DNA of 64,000 nt, from NCBI GenBank assembly GCA_910577375.1, contig CAJTLT010000006.1, forward strand, positions 1-64,000. The letters are read 5' to 3'. The DNA comes from an uncultured Christensenella sp. GTDB lineage: Bacteria; Bacillota; Clostridia; Christensenellales; Borkfalkiaceae. Positions within the stretch are counted from its first letter, which is position 1. Every line of letters starts with the position of its first letter. Positions 19,548 to 29,196 of the stretch are shown here, piece by piece. The translations under genes were made by a program, and so were the position numbers. The notes beneath the pieces are model-generated. The model made no database searches. It was not told the DNA's origin and saw only the letters and a list, made by a program, of their open reading frames with translations.

Positions 19548-19557
19548 TTTAGCTAAA
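19548..19557. promoter_or_regulatory. Candidate MarR operator
   Basis: Perfect palindrome TTTAGCTAAA located just downstream of the predicted transcript start of marR-degV. Role as operator is inferred from position only. Confidence 0.4.
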
Positions 19558-19569
19558 TTTTTTGAGATA

Positions 19570-19598
19570 AGTATATCATACCCGTTACAACGTGTCAA
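19570..19598 (-). promoter_or_regulatory. marR-degV promoter
   Basis: TTGACA (19593-19598), 17 bases, TATACT (19570-19575): a near-consensus vegetative promoter. Confidence 0.85.
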
Positions 19599-19677
19599 TT
19601 ATTTTTTACATATGTCATATTTTTGCGGCGCATACTTACCGCAACCCGCCCGAAATTAAAAAAACAATATAAAAAGC

Positions 19678-19701
19678 CGCCCCGCGCATATGCGCGGGGC
19701 G
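19678..19701 (-). terminator. Terminator of the 751-residue lipoprotein gene
   Basis: A perfect 24-base palindrome centred on GCGCATATGCGC, followed leftwards by GGCTTTTTATATTG and a further T run. Confidence 0.9.
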
Positions 19702-19719
19702 TATTTTAATTTACTGTAA

Positions 19720-21975
19720 TTAAATTGTAACTTCGGTTATAGTAACAGTATATTCGCAATCCGCTTCCATTATGGCGGTAAATTTAAACGTTAAAATATC
19801 ACCGCTTGTCAAAGTAAATTCATGCGAGGTTTTATAAGGAGCGTCCCAATCGGTAGGATGCCAGCCGAGAATAAACTCCGAACCGCAATAAGCAGTACAA
19901 AATTTATCATACTCTTCTGCAACGTCTTCTGTAACGGTTATAACGTAAGTCTTGCCTTTCTTTCCGTTAAAAGATATTTCTTTGCCGCCTGCCGCAATGT
20001 CGGCTTCCTTTAAAGTTATCTTGGTTTCGCCAGTTGTAAGCATTTTGGTGATTGTGTAGGTTTCGCCGTCACCGTTGCCGTATCCGGTAACCTTAAATTT
20101 TTGACCCGCTTCAAGATAAACCTTATAATGATTGTAGCCGCCCAACATTTCCCAGCTTGAGCAGCCCATTTCTCCGTCAAGACAAGGTTCGTCAAAACCG
20201 TCGGCCCAGCTTGTTTTAAACTCATACCAACCCGATTCCGATACAACATGTTCAACAGCACTCGATTGAGTTGACGACAAATTATATACGCCTTCGATAC
20301 TTGTTCCTGTCGCAGGTTCTTCGGTTTCCGTAACTTTTATCGTAGCGCCTACGGGAGTTACCTCAACTAATTCGAAATCATTTAAGCCAGCATTCCACTT
20401 TTTGCCCATACCGTCTTCGAGAACAACGGTCAAAACATCGTCTTTTGCAAGCTGAACAACCTCTTTGATAGGCTTGCTTAGCGATAATTCTCCGGTTTTA
20501 TCTGTTCCTACCGTGTAATTTACGCCGGTCGTTCCGTAAAGTTCAAACATATACCAACCGTCTTGGGGAGCGGTAAACGTATAAGTATATTTTCCGTCTT
20601 CCCCGATATCGGCAGCTTTACATTCCGTAACGAATCCTGTGACGCCTTTTGAAAGCTGCAAAATATGATTGTCAAGTTTTACGGGCGCTACGCCGAATTT
20701 AGCCATAACGGTAAATTTTTCTTCGTTAAGCAGCTTTAACGTAAAACTTATTGATTTATCCGCATTAAAATGTTCTTCTTTTACTTCAAAAGAAACTTCG
20801 AATTCAACAGATTCTTCGGAAGCGGGGTCCGCGCCGGTGAATTCGCCCACCTTTTCATCGCCGACATACAACTCGAAGTTGCTGTAATAAACCGAACCGT
20901 AAAAATCATAAGTATTGCCGGCTTCGATATACCATTCTTCTTCGGTTTTCTGCGCGTTGGAAACAACGAATTCATATTCGCCGTTATAATAATCTTTTAT
21001 TTCGGGATTTCTTGCACTTGACAACGCCATCATAGAGTTGTATGCAAAAGTTTCTATGGTTTTGGGCTGAAGAATATACAAGCCGAATTCCGTAGCTGCG
21101 GTGTTGGCTGCCGCGGCAGTAATCCTGATTGAGAACGTTGAAACTTCACGCTGGAAGAGATATTCTTTATCCCTTTGCATATCCACGGTGAATTCTTTAT
21201 CCGTTTTATTTACGGTATGTTTTTCGCCGCAAACCTCAACGGTATATTCGTCGTCGTTTGTAATGTTGAAAATAAACCTGTGGCTGCCGTACTTAGAAGT
21301 GCTGAACGAATTTATTACGGAGCCTGATACGGTTAAATTATTGTCGCCTACGGACAAACGTTTGGAAACCTCTTCAACTTTGAAAGAAAGTGTATCCGCC
21401 GCGCCGCCTTCGGAATAATCGCCGGCCGGAATTACTTTAAACAAAACTCCGGAAACCTTTTTTAAATCAGTGCCGTCGCCGAAAGCCGAAGACGTGTTGG
21501 GTTTGTATATAGTAACTTCTTCGCCGAGGCAATCAAAATCGAAGCTTTTATGTTCGGAATCCACAACGACTTCCTGCGAACCGAATTTAAACGTATAGCT
21601 TCTGCCGGCGGGCAAATTCAACATTGTAAGTTTAAACGTGCCTAAGCCGCCGATAAACGCCGCTTTTGTTTCGCCTTTTACGTTAAGTTCTATCAAAGCG
21701 CCGGGGGAGAACTCCTGCGCGGCAAGCTTATCGCCGCATTCGCAAACGCCTTTATCATATTCATGGTTTGATTTTTCGGAGATTGCGTCGTCTTCCGCAC
21801 ACTTTTTCCAGTGCTGCAAATCATCGTTACGCCATTCGGTATAACTGTGAACGTGAGGAGGGTCTGTCTCGTTGTTATCTTCCGGTTCGGGGTTGCACGC
21901 AGCGGCAAACCCCATTGTTGCAGTTAAACTCAGAACTGAGCAGACCGCAAGAGTTTTCTTTAAAAACTTCTTCAT
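19720..21975 (-). CDS. Large beta-rich surface lipoprotein
   Basis: 751 residues with a lipoprotein signal (MKKFLKK, lipobox GFAAAC, Cys27). Next comes an acidic linker and a His/Cys/Trp motif (HVHSYTEWRNDDLQHW, then KKCAEDD and CECG, residues 41-82) like small repeats found in many surface proteins of gut Bacillota and probably metal-binding. The rest is an array of beta-sandwich-like segments with recurring DGWYMFELYG / SGWYEFKTSW and TYTITKM patterns, similar to each other, suggesting repeated pre-peptidase-like or jelly-roll domains. No catalytic motif was seen; binding or adhesion is a guess. GGAGG precedes the ATG. Single-gene unit. Confidence 0.8.
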   Translation of the reverse strand: MKKFLKKTLAVCSVLSLTATMGFAAACNPEPEDNNETDPPHVHSYTEWRNDDLQHWKKCAEDDAISEKSNHEYDKGVCECGDKLAAQEFSPGALIELNVKGETKAAFIGGLGTFKLTMLNLPAGRSYTFKFGSQEVVVDSEHKSFDFDCLGEEVTIYKPNTSSAFGDGTDLKKVSGVLFKVIPAGDYSEGGAADTLSFKVEEVSKRLSVGDNNLTVSGSVINSFSTSKYGSHRFIFNITNDDEYTVEVCGEKHTVNKTDKEFTVDMQRDKEYLFQREVSTFSIRITAAAANTAATEFGLYILQPKTIETFAYNSMMALSSARNPEIKDYYNGEYEFVVSNAQKTEEEWYIEAGNTYDFYGSVYYSNFELYVGDEKVGEFTGADPASEESVEFEVSFEVKEEHFNADKSISFTLKLLNEEKFTVMAKFGVAPVKLDNHILQLSKGVTGFVTECKAADIGEDGKYTYTFTAPQDGWYMFELYGTTGVNYTVGTDKTGELSLSKPIKEVVQLAKDDVLTVVLEDGMGKKWNAGLNDFELVEVTPVGATIKVTETEEPATGTSIEGVYNLSSTQSSAVEHVVSESGWYEFKTSWADGFDEPCLDGEMGCSSWEMLGGYNHYKVYLEAGQKFKVTGYGNGDGETYTITKMLTTGETKITLKEADIAAGGKEISFNGKKGKTYVITVTEDVAEEYDKFCTAYCGSEFILGWHPTDWDAPYKTSHEFTLTSGDILTFKFTAIMEADCEYTVTITEVTI

Positions 21976-22090
21976 TCTATACCTCCAAAAAATCAGTTTT
22001 TAATATTTTATTTTTAAAGGGCGTTCAGGGTTACGCTGAAACCGTGCGTAAACGCCGCCCAAAGATTCTCGATATGGTTTATTACAATGG

Positions 22091-22119
22091 ATTTTATCAC
22101 ATAAATTTTAACAATGCAA
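22091..22119 (-). promoter_or_regulatory. Promoter of the 751-residue lipoprotein gene
   Basis: TTGCAT (22114-22119), 17 bases, TAAAAT (22091-22096), with a leader of about 110 bases. The 300-base gap between the two lipoprotein genes holds only this promoter and the terminator at its right end; the rest is AT-rich with nothing recognised. Confidence 0.7.
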
Positions 22120-22228
22120 CTGATTTTTGAATAAAATTTTATAAAAATTCAATTTTTTTTCATTTTTGCAATAAAATAATGAAAAAATGTATAAATATTT
22201 ACAATATGGCATATAATGGAAAATAATA

Positions 22229-22257
22229 GCTCCCCGCAGTAAAATACTGCGGGGAGC
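22229..22257 (-). terminator. Terminator of the MoxR/VWA operon
   Basis: An 11-bp stem GCTCCCCGCAG with its complement and loop TAAAATA; TATTATTTT follows in the minus direction, 19 bases after the last gene of the operon. Confidence 0.9.
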
Positions 22258-22275
22258 CGTGTTTATACAGTTAAT

Positions 22276-23787
22276 TTAAAGAACGTAATACCCGCAAGCG
22301 AAAAGCCATTGGTCTTCTTCGGCGGATTTCAGCCTCCTTGACGAGGTTTCTGCCCAGCCGTTGCCGTCCATAAACAGCCTTGCGTTTGTAGCGTATCCCT
22401 GCAAAAATCTTTGCAGTTCTTTGTTTACGGGGTAAACGCCGTCTGAGTTGCACATTTCGGCATAGCCCAGCGTTCCCGCATAAGCCGAATACTGTTCTGA
22501 AATTCCGGGGAACGATGCCTCGTGCGAGGCGATACCCTCGTATCCTTCTATGAACACTTTATAATTAAGATAATGCGGTTCTTTATCGCTGCCGTATTTA
22601 GGCGGAGTTTTTTTATAGAACTTATCGTAATTATCGTCTATGGTCAACGCCTTGTTTCCGTGGTATTCGATACCGTTAAAGGGGTCGTCGATAATACCGC
22701 AGGACTGTGATATTTTTGCCCAGATAACGGGACCGTAAGTCTGGGCTTCTTTATCGTAAAGGTGATAATAACCCGTATCCTCGTTAAACTTTACTTTATC
22801 GCCGTCAAGCAACGTATCTTCATGGAACATAATCTGCTTGCGTCTGTTTTCCGTTCCGCGCATAAACGCGTCCTGTTTTTGCTTAAAACTGTTTATGCTT
22901 TCAGCGTTGTTTGAAACGCCTTCGAATTCAGTGGGAACAACCACGTTGGACATTATATCCTGCCTTACGTAATCGCCCGTGCGCTTTATAAGGATATCCA
23001 GCGTGAGGGGGAATTCCATAGTGCGGGTTTCCGCCATAACGCCGAAAAGCAGAATGCCGCCCATTTCGTCGTAGTTATAACCCGTTTGATAATCGAAATT
23101 CACGGTATAAGTGTTTGAAGCGCCGCCGCCGTCAAGCACGGCGCCCTCGTACCTTGCGCCGTAGCGCGTGCCCGAGCATATGCGGTATTTGGGATTTATC
23201 GCGTTTTCTGTAATATCGACAAGCGACCGAACGCAATACATACCCGCGTCGAGAGGTTCATACAAACAATAATAAGTTTCTAATGCGGATTTAAGCGTTA
23301 TTCTGTAAGCTGCGCCGATATCGGGGTTTGCTATTTTAAGCTCTTCCGCGCCGAAAAGCACGCTGCCAGCGGCGGGAGCTTTGAATTCCGGAAGAACAAT
23401 CGCGCGGTAAATATCGAGAGTTATCTTTCTCTGATAGTTTGTTGCAACGGTGTTGTTGGGGTCGAAAGTGAATTCCGACGGCAAACCGTTAACCCTTACG
23501 GTATAATCGCCGTCAAGCCCCGATATCCTTGCAACACCGTCAGCACCGAAAGGCGCGCTTACGGGGCGGCTCATACCGTCGTCCCAAGTAGCGGTTACGC
23601 CGCTCTGCGGAACATATACAGAACCGTCAAGCATCAGCGTAACCGTAAAATCTCCGCTGTTCTGTTCTTCTCCCGGTCCGGGCGGGAACGGCGGGCGCAC
23701 GATGCCGTTGCCGTTGTCGCAGCCCGCAAAAAGACAAGCCGCCATAAAAAGCGCTATGAAAACGCTTATTATTTTCTTTTTCATCAA
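22276..23787 (-). CDS. Lipoprotein of unknown function, end of the VWA operon
   Basis: 503 residues with a lipoprotein signal (MMKKKII, lipobox LFAGC, Cys23), a proline/glycine-rich linker (IVRPPFPPGPGEE) and a beta-rich region whose first part (DGDYTVRVNGLPSEFTF) looks like a carboxypeptidase-regulatory or PEGA-like sandwich. The C-terminal 200 residues contain aromatic-rich segments and conserved-looking Trp/Tyr/Cys positions but no family I recognise. It follows the double-VWA gene by 6 bases, so it is likely to work with that surface complex, perhaps as an exported partner. Confidence 0.78.
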   Translation of the reverse strand: MMKKKIISVFIALFMAACLFAGCDNGNGIVRPPFPPGPGEEQNSGDFTVTLMLDGSVYVPQSGVTATWDDGMSRPVSAPFGADGVARISGLDGDYTVRVNGLPSEFTFDPNNTVATNYQRKITLDIYRAIVLPEFKAPAAGSVLFGAEELKIANPDIGAAYRITLKSALETYYCLYEPLDAGMYCVRSLVDITENAINPKYRICSGTRYGARYEGAVLDGGGASNTYTVNFDYQTGYNYDEMGGILLFGVMAETRTMEFPLTLDILIKRTGDYVRQDIMSNVVVPTEFEGVSNNAESINSFKQKQDAFMRGTENRRKQIMFHEDTLLDGDKVKFNEDTGYYHLYDKEAQTYGPVIWAKISQSCGIIDDPFNGIEYHGNKALTIDDNYDKFYKKTPPKYGSDKEPHYLNYKVFIEGYEGIASHEASFPGISEQYSAYAGTLGYAEMCNSDGVYPVNKELQRFLQGYATNARLFMDGNGWAETSSRRLKSAEEDQWLFACGYYVL

Positions 23788-23793
23788 CGCCTC

Positions 23794-26481
23794 CTATTTG
23801 CTTTTATTTACCTTTATGAACAAGCTTTTTATATCGTTCCATTTGAGTTTACGGATTATTATATCAACCACGAACAGCGCCGCCGAAACGGAAAGCAAAA
23901 TTACCGTGAGCGAATATTCGTAAGTGCCTACTTCCCTTATGTCGTTTTCTATTTTAAGGTTTCCGTCCTCGCTTACGGTTCCGTTTCCGCCGACCGTTTT
24001 ATAAAGCTCCGAAGCGTCGAAATTCGCAAACATATCGTACTCGGCACAATATGAAACGTTCAAAGCCGCAAGGCTGTTGTATTGAACGCCGTCGGAAAGA
24101 TATTTTATGTTTATACTATATTTGCCAACGTCCGACGCGTCGAAATCCGCATAATAACCCGTGCCGTCGGGAACGCATTCATAAGATGCGACGGTGCCGT
24201 CGGGCGCGGTGACTTCTATTTCCGCCTTTGTTTCGGCATAAAGATTTATAGGGGTAAGGCTGACCCTGCCGAACTTGCCCTCCGAAGATACCTCCGTAAG
24301 ATAGGGTTTATCCGTTTTGCTTGCGGGCACGCTTGTTTCAAATACGTTTTTAAAAAAAGTTTCTTTATTGTTCCAGCCGTCGGTCCAGCCGTTTGAAATA
24401 TCGCTTGTAAAGCTTGAAACCTTTCCGTTTCCGTAAGTCCAGTAAGAATAAAGCGGAACCTGAACATTGCTCTGCGTTGCCGCTTTAAAATATTCAGCTT
24501 TCAACGGAGTTATTGCACTGCCCTTTGCGCTGTTGTTTATAAGCCCGCTTATTTCCCCCGCGTCCTCTTCAAAGCCCTCCAAAGAAGGGTCTGTACGTCT
24601 GTTTCTTATAACCGTTGCCTTGGCATTGATAACGGGTTCGGTTATATTGTCCGCGATGTCGGAAATGAAAATTTCCGCAAGGCTTTCGGGGGAAATGGTG
24701 TAAAAATAATCGCCTTTGCAAACAGCGGCGTTTAAGCCTGCTATGTCTTTGAGCATTCTTACCGCGTTTTTCGCCGCGTCGGAGGTATCGTAATCGCCAC
24801 CGCGCCCGACGTCTATAACGGATACTTTTATATTTTCCGCGCGCATACTGTTCGCAACGGAAACAGGGTCGTCGCCCTCGCCGGTGGAATAGGTAAGCCC
24901 GTCCGTAATAAGCATAACCTGCTTTTCTTTATACATCGTAAGCGAGGATATCTGTTTATAAGCCTCTTCAAGCCCTTTATAAATAATGGTGCCCTGCAAC
25001 GCGCCGAGGTTATCTATCGCCTTGTTTATCGTATCTGTTTTGCCCGCCTCTACGGGATTGAGCGCAACCCTTACGTCGCCGTTGAATTCCACAAGGCAAT
25101 ACATATCGTTTTCGCCCAACAAATTCGCAATACGGCGCGCCGCCTCTTTTGCCATTATAAGGCGGTTGTTCGTTTCCATACTGCGCGAGGTATCTATTAC
25201 AACCGTATACAGTTTGGGGTCGTCTTGGTTATACCCGAAACGCACAGGCAACATATCGTCGAGCTGTTGCAAGCCCGAATCCTGCGTATTCTGTATGGAA
25301 AGGTCGCCAGCCGTAACAAGATTTTTACCGAAAACCGAAACCACCTTATCGAGGCTGTCTATAAATATTCTGTAACTTTCCAGCTTTTTCAAATCCACGT
25401 CGGCAAGCACTATTTCGTCGTAAACGCAAAGTTCTTCCACGGTTACGGGGATAACGCTGCCTTTGGTTACGACGCGCGCGTCTATTTCAGACTGTTCGCC
25501 GTAAATACTTCTGACATAAGCTTCGTTCGCCGCGTTTTCTGTTATAAGCAACACGCTTACCGCATCCGAAACGGTTTGGGTGAACGAAATTTTATTGTTG
25601 AATGAACAATAATCGTCGCCGCTCTGAAGTCCGTCAACGCGGATTTCATAATCGAATTCCCCCTTTATTCCCGAGGGAAGAACAAAAGAAACGGGCGTAT
25701 ACCCTATCGGCAGATTTACGATTTTGCTTTCTATCAACAAATCGTCGGAATACAGAGAAACCGTCATATTCAAAGCGTTGTAACTGCTTTGTATAAATGC
25801 GGTAACAGAGTTGTTTTCTCCGTTTAAAAAGGCCGTTTTGGTAAATTCAACGTTTGAAACCTGAATTTCGTTTGTGCTTTCGCCGATGTTGTCGTCAAGA
25901 TAAATCGCGTCAACCCGAATGCCCGCAAGCGCAAGATTATCCACCGTACGCTTTAAAGTATTTTCCGTTGAGCGCAAATCGGACTGTCTGCCGTCGGTTA
26001 TAAGAACAATGCGTTTTATAACGTTTTCGCCGAAGAGCTTGCCCGTGTATTCCAGTGCGTCGGCGATATTCGTTTCCGTATCGTCAACCTCCGCCTGTTT
26101 TACGCTTTTCACTTCTTCGCCGAGCTTTGTAAGAACGGTGTAATCTTTTGCGAAACAAACTATCCCGAGCTTTGAATTGCGGGGAAGATTGTTTTGAAGA
26201 TTTTCGATATATCCGTCCACGGTATCGAGATTTCTGTTCGCCGAATAAGAAACGTCAGCCACGACGAAAACATCGGTTTCCGTAATTACCGTTACAACGG
26301 TAGTTCCCGCGGCAGCAAAAGATATTATTACCGCCATAACTATATGGAGCACGAATGAAGCGATATTGTGTCCGTTTCTGTTATCGGAACGGACAGCGAA
26401 CACAAAAGGCACCGTGATTACCGCTACAGCCGGAATAATCAACAATAAAAGCCAGGGGTTAACGAAGCTGATACTGTTCAT
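23794..26481 (-). CDS. Membrane protein with two VWA domains (BatA/BatB-like)
   Basis: 895 residues. Two N-terminal membrane helices (about 10-32 and 40-68) lead into a von Willebrand A domain with the metal site DVSYS (76-80) and ITDGRQS; a second VWA domain has DTSRS (430-434) and ITDGLTYS. Between and after them are beta domains and the segment PLYSYWTYGNGKVSSF, typical of large VWA proteins with a glutamine-amidotransferase-like fold. The C terminus has one more membrane helix and a basic tail. I start at the ATG that overlaps the upstream gene by 23 bases; a longer frame from 26745 would be out of character for the family. It is part of the MoxR operon. Confidence 0.85.
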   Translation of the reverse strand: MNSISFVNPWLLLLIIPAVAVITVPFVFAVRSDNRNGHNIASFVLHIVMAVIISFAAAGTTVVTVITETDVFVVADVSYSANRNLDTVDGYIENLQNNLPRNSKLGIVCFAKDYTVLTKLGEEVKSVKQAEVDDTETNIADALEYTGKLFGENVIKRIVLITDGRQSDLRSTENTLKRTVDNLALAGIRVDAIYLDDNIGESTNEIQVSNVEFTKTAFLNGENNSVTAFIQSSYNALNMTVSLYSDDLLIESKIVNLPIGYTPVSFVLPSGIKGEFDYEIRVDGLQSGDDYCSFNNKISFTQTVSDAVSVLLITENAANEAYVRSIYGEQSEIDARVVTKGSVIPVTVEELCVYDEIVLADVDLKKLESYRIFIDSLDKVVSVFGKNLVTAGDLSIQNTQDSGLQQLDDMLPVRFGYNQDDPKLYTVVIDTSRSMETNNRLIMAKEAARRIANLLGENDMYCLVEFNGDVRVALNPVEAGKTDTINKAIDNLGALQGTIIYKGLEEAYKQISSLTMYKEKQVMLITDGLTYSTGEGDDPVSVANSMRAENIKVSVIDVGRGGDYDTSDAAKNAVRMLKDIAGLNAAVCKGDYFYTISPESLAEIFISDIADNITEPVINAKATVIRNRRTDPSLEGFEEDAGEISGLINNSAKGSAITPLKAEYFKAATQSNVQVPLYSYWTYGNGKVSSFTSDISNGWTDGWNNKETFFKNVFETSVPASKTDKPYLTEVSSEGKFGRVSLTPINLYAETKAEIEVTAPDGTVASYECVPDGTGYYADFDASDVGKYSINIKYLSDGVQYNSLAALNVSYCAEYDMFANFDASELYKTVGGNGTVSEDGNLKIENDIREVGTYEYSLTVILLSVSAALFVVDIIIRKLKWNDIKSLFIKVNKSK

Positions 26482-28306
26482 AGCAATACACCCCCCAGTC
26501 CGCGGCGGCAAGCACCGCCAATAATATAAACCAAGCCAACAAATCCTCGTAAGTTCCGCTCTTTCCCGCCTCGCTCGGTTCTCCGCGCACGGAGAAAGCT
26601 TCCTCCGCCACAACGGGAATCCTTTCGTTTTCGGGCAGTTCGGCAAAAATATAAAATTTTCTCTCGCTGCCGCCCGCAAGCATAGTAACCGTGTAAAGCC
26701 CCGCCTCGGAAAGGTAAAGCTCGCACTCGTCGCCGCCCGTTCCAAGATAAGAAACGTTTTCCATAGGGCTGTCTACCCTTATGCTGTTGCATTTTGCAGG
26801 AACGTTGAGCCGCACGGTTTCCCCGCATACGTAAGAAGTTTTTTCAAACGCGTTGGGGAAAGTATAAGAAAACATATTGCCTATAAGCGTGGTATAATCT
26901 GCCGTTACAGGCAGGTTGGATTTGTGCAAATCGAAAGCTACTACAAGCTCGCGGCTGCCGTATGAATTAGTCCCCGCAAAAAGCAAGGGGTTGCCGTCGT
27001 GCGTGAGCAAAGTAGAAAACTTGCGGTAAAGCCCGCATTTGGTATATTCCTTTACGTATATATCGTTTTTAAGCAGATTGCGCCTGAGCAAATCCAACGC
27101 GGAAGCGCTGGAAGAACTGTAAGTAAGCTTTTGCCCTTCGGCAAGAGAAACGTTGCCCTGAAATGTAAATCCGCTCCCCGAAACGCTGTCCTTCGGGTCG
27201 ATAAACCATACCGCGCCGTCGCGGGGCATAACCGCCCCCGTCACTCCGTCGAAAATATACAAATCGTATCCGCTAACGGAAGATTTATAATCTTTAAGCG
27301 AAACCACGGTTGTTTCCGTGTTGTTTTTGGTTGCGAGCGCAGACTGCAAAAAGTAAGGCGCATCGCTCACTATAAGCGCTTTATACTGCGTTTCCGCCTC
27401 GGGGCTGTAAATTATAACCTCGTTATCCAGCGCAAGCGCGTCGCGGTTTGTTATGGCAACTTTTATGTTTGAAAACTCGGTGTAATCCGCGTTTATTTCA
27501 AAAGGGGTTTTCTGGTATACGGGAACGACCACCCTTGCCGTCGCCGCCGCGCGGCTGTCGCCGTCGATATAAAGTCCCACAGTAACGGCCGCCTCGTTTT
27601 CATAAGACATAAGGTTGCCGGTTACTTTAATCTTTGCGTCCGTCAGAGCATATTCCACGTCGGATATGGCATAGTTATCAACGTGCGAGCCGACGTTTTT
27701 CACTTCAACGTTTTCATAAGAACGCACTACCTTATCGGTTATAAGATAGGTTTTTACCCAGGGCGATTCGTTGAAAAAATTCTGCGCTATGCTAAGCGCG
27801 TCCGTATACTCGCCCGTGAGATAAGCAGGCTCGATATCCTTTAAAAGTTTGAGCGCCTGCTCTTTGTTTTCCATTTTGTAATACACCGTTTCGGTGGTAG
27901 TTCCGACATATATGAGGGTGTAAGAGCATCCGTTGAGCGAACCGTTGATTATAGAAGCAATTTCGCCCTTGCCCTTTTCAAGCCTTGTCTGCAAGCCTTC
28001 GTTAACGTTCATACTGCCCGAACCGTCAAGCACAAAGCAGTATTCGTTGGCGGCGTTCGGAACGGCGAACACGGGATGCGCGACCGCAACCGAAACAAAA
28101 AGCACAACAAGAATCTGAAGAATAAGACTGATAATCCCCACAAGCTTGTTTATGGGCGTACGCTGTTTCAAAAACTTTTCGCTTAAAGTCCATATATATG
28201 TGGAGGAAATTACCTGCTCGGTATATTTGTTTTTGAGAATATATATTAAAATCAATACGGGAATACCGATTAAACCGAGTAATCCCAAAGGATATAAAAG
28301 GTTCAT
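26459..28306 (-). CDS. BatA-type membrane protein with VWA domain
   Basis: 615 residues. The N terminus is the BatA aerotolerance-type membrane unit (helices about 5-23 and 56-76 with YIWTLSEKFLKQRTPIN between), then a VWA domain with metal site DGSGS (94-98) and a large beta-rich outer region, ending with a membrane helix near residue 590-609. VWA domains usually act as metal-dependent protein-binding surfaces. It overlaps the DUF58 gene by 4 bases and the double-VWA gene by 23 bases. Confidence 0.86.
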   Translation of the reverse strand: MNLLYPLGLLGLIGIPVLILIYILKNKYTEQVISSTYIWTLSEKFLKQRTPINKLVGIISLILQILVVLFVSVAVAHPVFAVPNAANEYCFVLDGSGSMNVNEGLQTRLEKGKGEIASIINGSLNGCSYTLIYVGTTTETVYYKMENKEQALKLLKDIEPAYLTGEYTDALSIAQNFFNESPWVKTYLITDKVVRSYENVEVKNVGSHVDNYAISDVEYALTDAKIKVTGNLMSYENEAAVTVGLYIDGDSRAAATARVVVPVYQKTPFEINADYTEFSNIKVAITNRDALALDNEVIIYSPEAETQYKALIVSDAPYFLQSALATKNNTETTVVSLKDYKSSVSGYDLYIFDGVTGAVMPRDGAVWFIDPKDSVSGSGFTFQGNVSLAEGQKLTYSSSSASALDLLRRNLLKNDIYVKEYTKCGLYRKFSTLLTHDGNPLLFAGTNSYGSRELVVAFDLHKSNLPVTADYTTLIGNMFSYTFPNAFEKTSYVCGETVRLNVPAKCNSIRVDSPMENVSYLGTGGDECELYLSEAGLYTVTMLAGGSERKFYIFAELPENERIPVVAEEAFSVRGEPSEAGKSGTYEDLLAWFILLAVLAAADWGVYCYEQYQLR

Positions 28307-29187
28307 TTCAATACCCCCATATTCGTAAGCCTTTCGAAAAATATTTTATATACCGACTCTTCCGACGGAATAAGCATATATTCCGCCCCGCGGGAGGCAC
28401 AGTAACCGCTTATTCTCTGCGTAACGTATTCGAGCGCGAGTTTATAGGCGTTAACTATATCTTTGGTTATGTTTTTTCTGTAAGATTTCGAAGCCTTCTC
28501 GCTGTCGAAAAAGTGCATTTTGCCGCGCACCTGCGGGTGAAGCTCTTCCTTTGAAAGAATTTGCATGCACAGTATGTCTCGTTTTTTCGCCGTGAGATAA
28601 TCTATTGCGTCCTCGAAATTATTATCCGTTAAAAAGTCGGAAATTATCACCGACATACCGTCGCCGTAACCAACCGTTGTGGGCAGAATACTTTCCGAAA
28701 TATAACTGTCGCCGTCGAAAACAACGTCGTTAAGCTTTGCTATCGAAGAAACGAAAGAGTCTTTGCCCAAAAGATTTGTAACTATTTCTTCGCACTTTTT
28801 ATCCCGTATCGCATAAATGGAAACCTTATCCATAGCGTTAATGGAAAGATAAGCCAAAGCGGCGGCAAGCCTTAGAGCCTGAACGTGCTTAGCCCCTTTG
28901 CCGTAAGCCATAGAACGGCTTGCGTCGATATAAATCCTCGTGTGCATCTGCCTTTCGTCGGCGTAAAGTTTTAAATAAAGCTTATCAAAGCGCGCGTAGG
29001 CGTTCCAGTCGATTTTAGTTATATCGTCGCCCGCCATATAATCGCGGTAATCGGAAAATTCGCACGAAGAACCGTAGGACTTTGTCTGGTGGTTTCCGCC
29101 GAACAAGCCCGCTACGTTGTTTTTTATTAACGTTTGCAGCGTTTCAATCTGCTGCAAAAATTCTTCGTCTATCGCAAAATTCGCCAA
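28303..29187 (-). CDS. DUF58 domain protein
   Basis: 294 residues with the DUF58 signature: GLFGGNHQTKSYG, EFSDYRDYMAGDDI and the invariant KIDWNAYAR. The second half has a VWA-like fold with a metal motif DASRS (88-92) and VIISDF. DUF58 proteins sit between MoxR ATPases and VWA membrane proteins in many bacteria and are thought to form part of a chaperone-like complex. No membrane segment is seen, so it is probably cytosolic. It follows moxR by 9 bases. Confidence 0.93.
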   Translation of the reverse strand: MANFAIDEEFLQQIETLQTLIKNNVAGLFGGNHQTKSYGSSCEFSDYRDYMAGDDITKIDWNAYARFDKLYLKLYADERQMHTRIYIDASRSMAYGKGAKHVQALRLAAALAYLSINAMDKVSIYAIRDKKCEEIVTNLLGKDSFVSSIAKLNDVVFDGDSYISESILPTTVGYGDGMSVIISDFLTDNNFEDAIDYLTAKKRDILCMQILSKEELHPQVRGKMHFFDSEKASKSYRKNITKDIVNAYKLALEYVTQRISGYCASRGAEYMLIPSEESVYKIFFERLTNMGVLK

Positions 29188-29196
29188 GTTTTTATC

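Noticed and set aside
26482..26745. 88-residue N-terminal extension of the double-VWA protein
   Set aside because: Encoded within the BatA-type gene in another frame; the internal ATG with membrane helices fits the family start.
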